Source: 2-02-FULL-62-17 sp046153355 (lineage in GTDB: Bacteria > Pseudomonadota > Gammaproteobacteria > Burkholderiales > SG8-39). Taken from it: a DNA stretch of 18,838 nt. Positions within the stretch are counted from its first letter, which is position 1, and each line of letters begins with the position of its first letter. A model generated the notes under the pieces. It did not search any database. It saw nothing but the letters and a program-made list of their open reading frames with translations, and was not told the origin of the DNA. The stretch covers positions 1-18,838 of the forward strand of contig JBJXEY010000067.1 of the NCBI GenBank assembly GCA_046153355.1. The letters are read 5' to 3'. Below are positions 15,120-18,838 of the stretch, piece by piece. Position numbers and translations under genes: made by a program.

Positions 15120-15326
15120 TTAGTCCATTGCCTTGATATTGGTTGCTTGGTCGCCCTTGGGGCCAGTGGTCACGTCGAAGGAAACCTTTTGGTTTTCCTT
15201 GAGTGTTTTGAAACCACTACCTTGAATCGCGGAGAAATGCGCGAAGAGATCCTTGCCACCGCCATCGGGTGTAATAAAACCAAAACCTTTGGCGTCGTTA
15301 AACCATTTCACAGTACCTGTAGCCAT
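15120..15326 (-). CDS. Cold-shock domain protein (CspA family)
   Basis: The 68-residue protein is a single cold-shock domain, an OB-fold that binds single-stranded nucleic acid and acts as an RNA chaperone or antiterminator. It has W8-F-N-D, the RNP1-type K-G-F-G-F-I (13-18) and the RNP2-type D-L-F-A-H-F (26-31), with the normal family length. The N-terminus M-A-T-G-T-V-K-W-F is the common start. The gene stands alone, converges with the aminopeptidase operon, and has a strong terminator. Its leader carries a GGGC-GCAA-GCCC hairpin followed by T-rich sequence close to the start codon. Whether it is cold-induced or constitutive cannot be told from the protein. Confidence 0.97.
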   Translation of the reverse strand: MATGTVKWFNDAKGFGFITPDGGGKDLFAHFSAIQGSGFKTLKENQKVSFDVTTGPKGDQATNIKAMD

Positions 15327-15704
15327 TACTCTAATCCCAGAAAAAGAAAAAATTGGGCTTGCGCCCGGTTGCCGACTATGGTGGTTAAATCATTTAATGC
15401 CCACACCTACATCATGTGCAGCGTCAAACGGACATCCTCCACAAATCTTGCAGGCTCCTTATACGCGGGATTTTCAGTCTGGTCTAGACGGTTTTCGCGA
15501 AAAACGCGAATCTTTTCTGCGTTTTTCGGCCCCTTTAATTACCTACGTATCCGTTCCGACGTAAAATTTCCCCAATTGTGCGGCGCAGCGATGCTAAATG
15601 GGGGCTCCCAAATCATTATGATTTGAAGAACTTTGGTCCAAATCGTACAGAATTCGCCCCAACCTGTATCATTCGCTCGAATAACTGGCCAATTAGGGGC
15701 GACT
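15327..15704. other. Divergent region between cold-shock gene and membrane-protein gene
   Basis: This stretch should hold the cold-shock promoter and leader and the promoter of the plus-strand gene. It contains a short hairpin at 15355-15366, an inverted repeat TTAAAT-C-ATTTAA (15385-15397), a perfect palindrome TTTTCGCGAAAA (15492-15503) and a 17-base palindrome CAAATCAT-T-ATGATTTG (15609-15625). No convincing -35/-10 pair is visible, though TATGAT at 15617-15622 could be a -10 for the plus-strand gene. No recognisable gene lies here. Confidence 0.5.
15609..15625. promoter_or_regulatory. 17-base operator-like palindrome
   Basis: CAAATCAT and ATGATTTG are perfect 8-base arms around one T. 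The site includes TATGAT, a possible -10 for the downstream plus-strand gene, so a bound regulator could block that promoter. Function is inference. Confidence 0.4.
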
Positions 15705-16076
15705 TTGGCGGAAAACATCGAAAATAATAGCGAGTCGACGGCACGGGAAAGTTTCGGTTCCGAGCTTTTTTGGCGGGTAATCGCCGGGGTCATCTTAATT
15801 AGCGTGCTGTGGATACTTTGGTTGCTGTGGCAAATAACGCCAAAATCCGCTGTTAATCCTATCGTTTTCCAGATTCAGCAGAATCGGCAAAGCGCTGTTG
15901 GCACGATCCAAGGTTCGAATTCGGGATCATCCTCAAGCGGTAATGTGCAGGATGGCCAAAGTGCGCCAGCATCCGCGCCAACACCGATATTGTCGACCGG
16001 CACCCCTTTGGAAAATCTCAAGATGGAAACCGAATTAAAAGGTTCTTCATCGTCGCCGGGATCGCCAAGCAAATAG
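15705..16076 (+). CDS. Hypothetical single-pass membrane protein
   Basis: I do not recognise a named family. The 123-residue reading begins M-A-E-N-I-E-N-N, has a short polar N-terminus, one strong transmembrane segment (about residues 22-42, with W-I-L-W-L-L-W), then a Q/N-containing stretch and a Ser/Gly/Pro-rich low-complexity tail ending S-P-S-K. The positive-inside rule does not settle the topology. The start is a TTG with AGGGG five bases upstream. The frame is open further up to TTG 15633, which has a poorer ribosome site, giving 147 residues. No ATG is available near either. The following 187 bases contain the heptanucleotide repeat and then the end of the convergent yaeQ. It is probably real because of the coherent membrane segment, but support is moderate. 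Confidence 0.6.
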   Translation: MAENIENNSESTARESFGSELFWRVIAGVILISVLWILWLLWQITPKSAVNPIVFQIQQNRQSAVGTIQGSNSGSSSSGNVQDGQSAPASAPTPILSTGTPLENLKMETELKGSSSSPGSPSK

Positions 16077-16125
16077 CGAAAAAAATTCGCTTAGGCAAGA
16101 CTAAACAATTTTGGAACAATAGCTT

Positions 16126-16160
16126 TGCTTGCTGCTTGCTGCTTGCTGCTTGCTGCTTGC
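16126..16160. repeat. Tandem repeat (TGCTTGC)5
   Basis: Five perfect consecutive copies of the heptamer TGCTTGC fill 35 bases between two convergent genes, the membrane-protein gene ending at 16076 and yaeQ ending at 16264. The unit is not a multiple of three, but it lies outside any supported coding region. Such short tandem arrays often vary in copy number between strains. Confidence 0.95.
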
Positions 16161-16263
16161 GACATTGCACGTACAGCCCTAGCGCTTGCCGTCTAGCTTT
16201 TGCAAATCTTCGGTGGCTGTGACGCCATCTTTCAGGCCGAGTTCAACCTGTTGATGAAATCCG

Positions 16264-16809
16264 TCATGTTTCCGCGAACTTAAGCTGCTGCGGCTCGATC
16301 TGAATCGATTCGCTGGTGTTGCTAACAAAGGCGATGCCTTCTTGAATGGTGAATTGCAATTGCATGCCGCGATCCGCCAGTCGCGCAAGCGCCTGCGTGG
16401 AATCCGCAGGTAAGGACCATACCGAAAGATTTTGGTGGCGAGCGAGTTCATCCGCAGATTGTTTCCACCACATCTCGGCGCCGCGTCCATAGCTGTACAC
16501 GCATACCGCGTTTGCACGACCGCAGGCCTTACGCAATCGTTTGACATCTGGTTGACCGACCTCGATCCAATTCTCAATGATTCCGGTCAAAGTCTTTTGC
16601 CATAGGCTGGGCTCGTCTTCGTCGCTCAAACCTTTACCGAATTCCAGTCTCTCGTGAGCGTTAAGAGCGAAGGCCGTGATACGAAGCATCAATCGTTCGT
16701 CGGTCTCTGAAGGGTGGCGGGCAAGGGTTAGCGCATGCTCGGCGTAATAGCCGCGATCCATATCGGCGATGGCGACCTGGGCCTTGAAGATGGTCGCTTT
16801 CAACGCCAT
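16264..16809 (-). CDS. yaeQ: YaeQ family protein
   Basis: The 181-residue protein matches YaeQ along its full length, and the E. coli protein has the same size. Recognisable blocks are M-A-L-K-A-T-I-F-K, Y-Y-A-E-H-A-L-T-L-A-R-H-P-S-E-T-D-E-R, D-E-P-S-L-W-Q-K, W-I-E-V-G-Q-P-D, R-K-A-C-G-R-A, and W-W-K-Q. YaeQ has a fold related to PD-(D/E)xK nucleases. An old link to suppression of RfaH loss was later disputed, so its function is still open. ATG 16809 is preceded by AAGG about seven bases away. It lies 74 bases behind the Bug receptor on the same strand and has no clear terminator between, so it may be partly co-transcribed. Confidence 0.95.
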   Translation of the reverse strand: MALKATIFKAQVAIADMDRGYYAEHALTLARHPSETDERLMLRITAFALNAHERLEFGKGLSDEDEPSLWQKTLTGIIENWIEVGQPDVKRLRKACGRANAVCVYSYGRGAEMWWKQSADELARHQNLSVWSLPADSTQALARLADRGMQLQFTIQEGIAFVSNTSESIQIEPQQLKFAET

Positions 16810-16883
16810 GGGGGAGACCTTTTTGCCCAGAATGAGAGCGACATAACCTGGCGCCGCTGGCTTTTTTGCCGCTAGTTTTCTGC

Positions 16884-17870
16884 CTAATCGCCTTTGATGT
16901 TCGCGTCTTTAATGAGTTTGGCAAGCATTTCAAAATCCTCACGATTGACGCGGTTTAACTCCTCTGGTGTGCTGGTACGCACTGAGGCGCCCTGCTTGGC
17001 AAGATTGCCGCTGACTTCGGGTTCGGCGAGGATCTCAATCAATGTGTTGCGATATTTGGCAACCAAATCGTTGCTCATGCCGGCGGGCCCCCATGCAGCA
17101 AACCACGCCGAAAAATTAAACCCGGTCAAACCTTGCTCGTGCAACGAAGGCACGTTGGGCGTTAGCGGCGAGCGCTCGCGCCCTGAACCGCCCAGTACGC
17201 GAATCTTGCCGCTGCCACCCAAGCTAATAGCTGTCCCCATGGGTACGAACATTGCCGTAATCTGACCGCCCATCAAATCGGTGAAGGCGGGTGCCGAACC
17301 CTTGTAGGGAACGTGTGTCATCTCGATACCGGTGCGCAACTTCAAAGATTCCATGATCAAGTGATGATGCGTGCCGTTGCCTGGCGAGCCGTAATTCACC
17401 GAGGCACCGCCTTTTTTTGCCCAATCAGTGAATTCACGAAAGTTGTTGGCCGGTACCGAAGGGTGTACCGCCAGCGCGAATAAATTCTGCGCCACCATAG
17501 TGATGGGAGTGAATCCGGAAAGGATATCAAAATCGATCTTGAAAAAAAGCGGCAGTGTCAACGTGGAGTTGACGTTGATGGTGATGGTGTGGCCATCAGG
17601 CGGTGCTTTGGCCACGGCGTCAAGGCCAATCGCGCCACCGGCGCCGCCGCGGTTCTCGACGACGAACGCCTGGCCCCATTTGGCCTGCAGGCGCTGAGCT
17701 AGCAAACGCGCGATGAGATCGGGCGTGGTGGCGGCGGTTTGACCCAAAATGATGCGCACCGGCTTATTGGATATGCCTTGCGCATACGCGGCAAACGGCG
17801 CCAACAATGCGCTAGCGCTTGCAGCTAAAACCAGATTGCGGCGCATCATGCAAATCGAGAAATCACTCAT
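16884..17870 (-). CDS. Tripartite tricarboxylate transporter substrate-binding protein (Bug/TctC family)
   Basis: This periplasmic solute receptor of 328 residues carries a signal peptide: M-M-R-R-N, a hydrophobic run and A-Y-A-Q as cleavage site. The mature part has the family's N-terminal strand P-V-R-I-I-L, V-V-E-N-R-G-G-A-G-G, the K-A-P-P-D-G-H-T segment, and V-P-Y-K-G-S-A-P-A in the ligand pocket. Such receptors capture carboxylates or similar small molecules for TctA/TctB membrane parts, but no tctA or tctB gene is in the window. Many betaproteobacteria have large families of these orphan receptors. ATG 17870 was chosen because GGAG stands seven bases upstream; a GTG just before it and ATG codons at 17849 and 17846 are alternatives. 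A TATAAT lies upstream. Confidence 0.93.
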   Translation of the reverse strand: MSDFSICMMRRNLVLAASASALLAPFAAYAQGISNKPVRIILGQTAATTPDLIARLLAQRLQAKWGQAFVVENRGGAGGAIGLDAVAKAPPDGHTITINVNSTLTLPLFFKIDFDILSGFTPITMVAQNLFALAVHPSVPANNFREFTDWAKKGGASVNYGSPGNGTHHHLIMESLKLRTGIEMTHVPYKGSAPAFTDLMGGQITAMFVPMGTAISLGGSGKIRVLGGSGRERSPLTPNVPSLHEQGLTGFNFSAWFAAWGPAGMSNDLVAKYRNTLIEILAEPEVSGNLAKQGASVRTSTPEELNRVNREDFEMLAKLIKDANIKGD

Positions 17871-17877
17871 CACTCAT

Positions 17878-17881
17878 CTCC
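17878..17881 (-). promoter_or_regulatory. Ribosome binding site deciding the Bug receptor start
   Basis: GGAG on the minus strand lies seven bases before ATG 17870, the best spacing among the candidate starts. An ATG directly after it (17877) would give only four codons before a stop. Confidence 0.6.
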
Positions 17882-17932
17882 AAAAAGAGGTTGCGTCAGG
17901 CCTATCGGCAAAAGTCATGGCGAGAAGCGAGC

Positions 17933-17938
17933 ATTATA
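17933..17938 (-). promoter_or_regulatory. Possible -10 element for the Bug receptor gene
   Basis: On the minus strand this reads TATAAT, 62 bases before ATG 17870 and inside the 90-base gap after the FAD oxidase gene. No matching -35 hexamer was found, so activity is uncertain. Confidence 0.35.
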
Positions 17939-17960
17939 GGAGGACTGTGAATCAGTTCCC

Positions 17961-18838
17961 TCAATCGGGCACGGCCATGTAGCCATGAAACAGGTCGTTG
18001 GGGTCGTACTTGCCTCGCAGCAACGCAAGTTTCCCCATGTTTTCATCGGAAATAAATTTGAACGGCCGCGCCGCGAGATTCTCATCGGCCAGTTGAATTC
18101 CGCAAGCCAGTGGCTCCAACGCCCTCATGTGATCGGTGACCCAGGCTTGATGTTGCGCATCCTCGGCGGGGTTTTCCCAAACGGAATAGAGCGCTACGTA
18201 AATGTTTCCCTGCATGGAAAACGCCATATCTGGGAGCGCAAGTTCAGGCCCCCACAAGATCCACATCATGTGCGAGGGCGCGGCGGGAAGGGAGGCAACT
18301 ATATTTTGCATGCCCGGCCGCAACTCGCTGGCACTCGCATTGGTCCACATATTGTCCGCGGCGTAACGGCGATTTCGCCAGTAGAGGGTTTCTTCGCCCC
18401 CAGCGAGTAGGGAGTCGATTTCGGTATCAACATAAACTTCGCGCATTAGCGCCTTGTCCAATACCGGGCAGGACTCCAGGAGCGCGAGTGCCTGTTGTGC
18501 CTCTTCGCGCGTGTCGGCGAGGGTCGGGCCGGTGACCATCAGGCCAGGTCCTTGATGACCGAACAAGTCGCGCCGCAGGAATACCAAAGGCTCCATGTTG
18601 CGTGGCAGTTCTGGCCGTATTCGTGCCGCCCAGTCGAACACTTCATCTTGCACCGACTCAGGGTATAGATAGGTGCTATTCATCATCACCTTGGGGCGCG
18701 CACGCAAGGAAAGAGAAAATCGCGTCACTACGCCAAAGAACCCAGGCCCCGCGCCGCGCGCAGCCCAGAAGAGATCGGCGTTTTCGGTTTCGTTGGCGTG
18801 CCCCAAATCCCCGGCGGCGGGGACCACATCAAACGCGC
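17961..18838 (-). CDS. FAD-linked oxidase with berberine-bridge (BBE) C-terminus, 5' part outside window
   Basis: The visible 292 or so residues are the C-terminal part of a flavin-dependent oxidase of the PCMH/BBE type, which oxidises alcohols, sugars or other small organic molecules. The first part has the FAD-domain segment E-T-E-N-A-D-L-F-W-A-A-R-G followed by G-F-F-G-V-V-T-R-F. The end has the BBE signature K-Y-D-P-N-D-L-F-H-G-Y. The frame stays open to the window edge and lacks the N-terminal FAD-binding half with its usual flavin-linking histidine, so the GTG at 18827 is an internal valine, not a start. It is followed after 90 bases by the Bug receptor gene on the same strand. Substrate cannot be inferred. 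Confidence 0.9.
   Translation of the reverse strand, partial: AFDVVPAAGDLGHANETENADLFWAARGAGPGFFGVVTRFSLSLRARPKVMMNSTYLYPESVQDEVFDWAARIRPELPRNMEPLVFLRRDLFGHQGPGLMVTGPTLADTREEAQQALALLESCPVLDKALMREVYVDTEIDSLLAGGEETLYWRNRRYAADNMWTNASASELRPGMQNIVASLPAAPSHMMWILWGPELALPDMAFSMQGNIYVALYSVWENPAEDAQHQAWVTDHMRALEPLACGIQLADENLAARPFKFISDENMGKLALLRGKYDPNDLFHGYMAVPD

Noticed and set aside
16179..16263. Minus-strand reading behind yaeQ ending L-Q-K-L-D-G-K-R-stop that looks like protein sequence
   Set aside because: It has no start codon outside yaeQ and overlaps yaeQ in another frame. It may be a gene remnant, but evidence is only composition.

Overview
The window looks like chromosomal housekeeping DNA from a betaproteobacterium, probably Burkholderiales-like. 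The signs are an rpsU-yqeY-dnaG-rpoD macromolecular-synthesis block, an RpoD with a long Lys/Ala/Glu-rich N-terminal extension, a CAU-anticodon tRNA shortly downstream, a YaeQ protein and a Bug/TctC-type periplasmic receptor. This assignment rests on recognised protein families and gene order, not on a database search. I see no mobile element, phage gene, CRISPR array or defence island.

Left part (1-6752, plus strand): the last codons of rpsU, a GatB/YqeY-domain gene, DNA primase (dnaG), the primary sigma factor (rpoD), glutathione reductase (gor) and a tRNA with anticodon CAU (probably tRNA-Ile2). A perfect extended -10 element lies across the dnaG stop codon and probably gives rpoD its own transcription. 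A tandem repeat with 15-bp period lies between rpoD and gor.

Middle (6901-11060): a PcaD-like alpha/beta-hydrolase that has lost its nucleophile serine faces a minus-strand three-gene cassette. The cassette encodes a D-2-hydroxyacid dehydrogenase and two tandem FMN-dependent L-2-hydroxyacid dehydrogenases. The distal flavoenzyme lacks the conserved substrate-binding arginine and has an in-frame duplicated C-terminus behind its stop codon. Together the cassette could interconvert D- and L-2-hydroxy acids through the 2-oxo acid.

Right-middle (11418-14922, plus strand): a small secreted protein, then a tight MFS transporter / lipase-like hydrolase / HExxH metallopeptidase-lipoprotein operon preceded by a perfect 14-bp palindrome.

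Right end: a minus-strand cold-shock gene with a structured leader and a clean terminator, a small plus-strand single-pass membrane protein, a five-copy heptanucleotide tandem repeat, and minus-strand yaeQ, an orphan Bug receptor and the C-terminal part of a berberine-bridge-type FAD oxidase that runs off the window.

The most noteworthy points are the two family members with altered catalytic residues (hydrolase G94, flavoenzyme V278), the possible stop-codon readthrough extension, the 7-bp tandem repeat and several operator-like palindromes. I do not see an obviously new multi-gene system. The hydroxyacid cassette and the transporter/hydrolase/peptidase operon are the best candidates for uncharacterised functional units.
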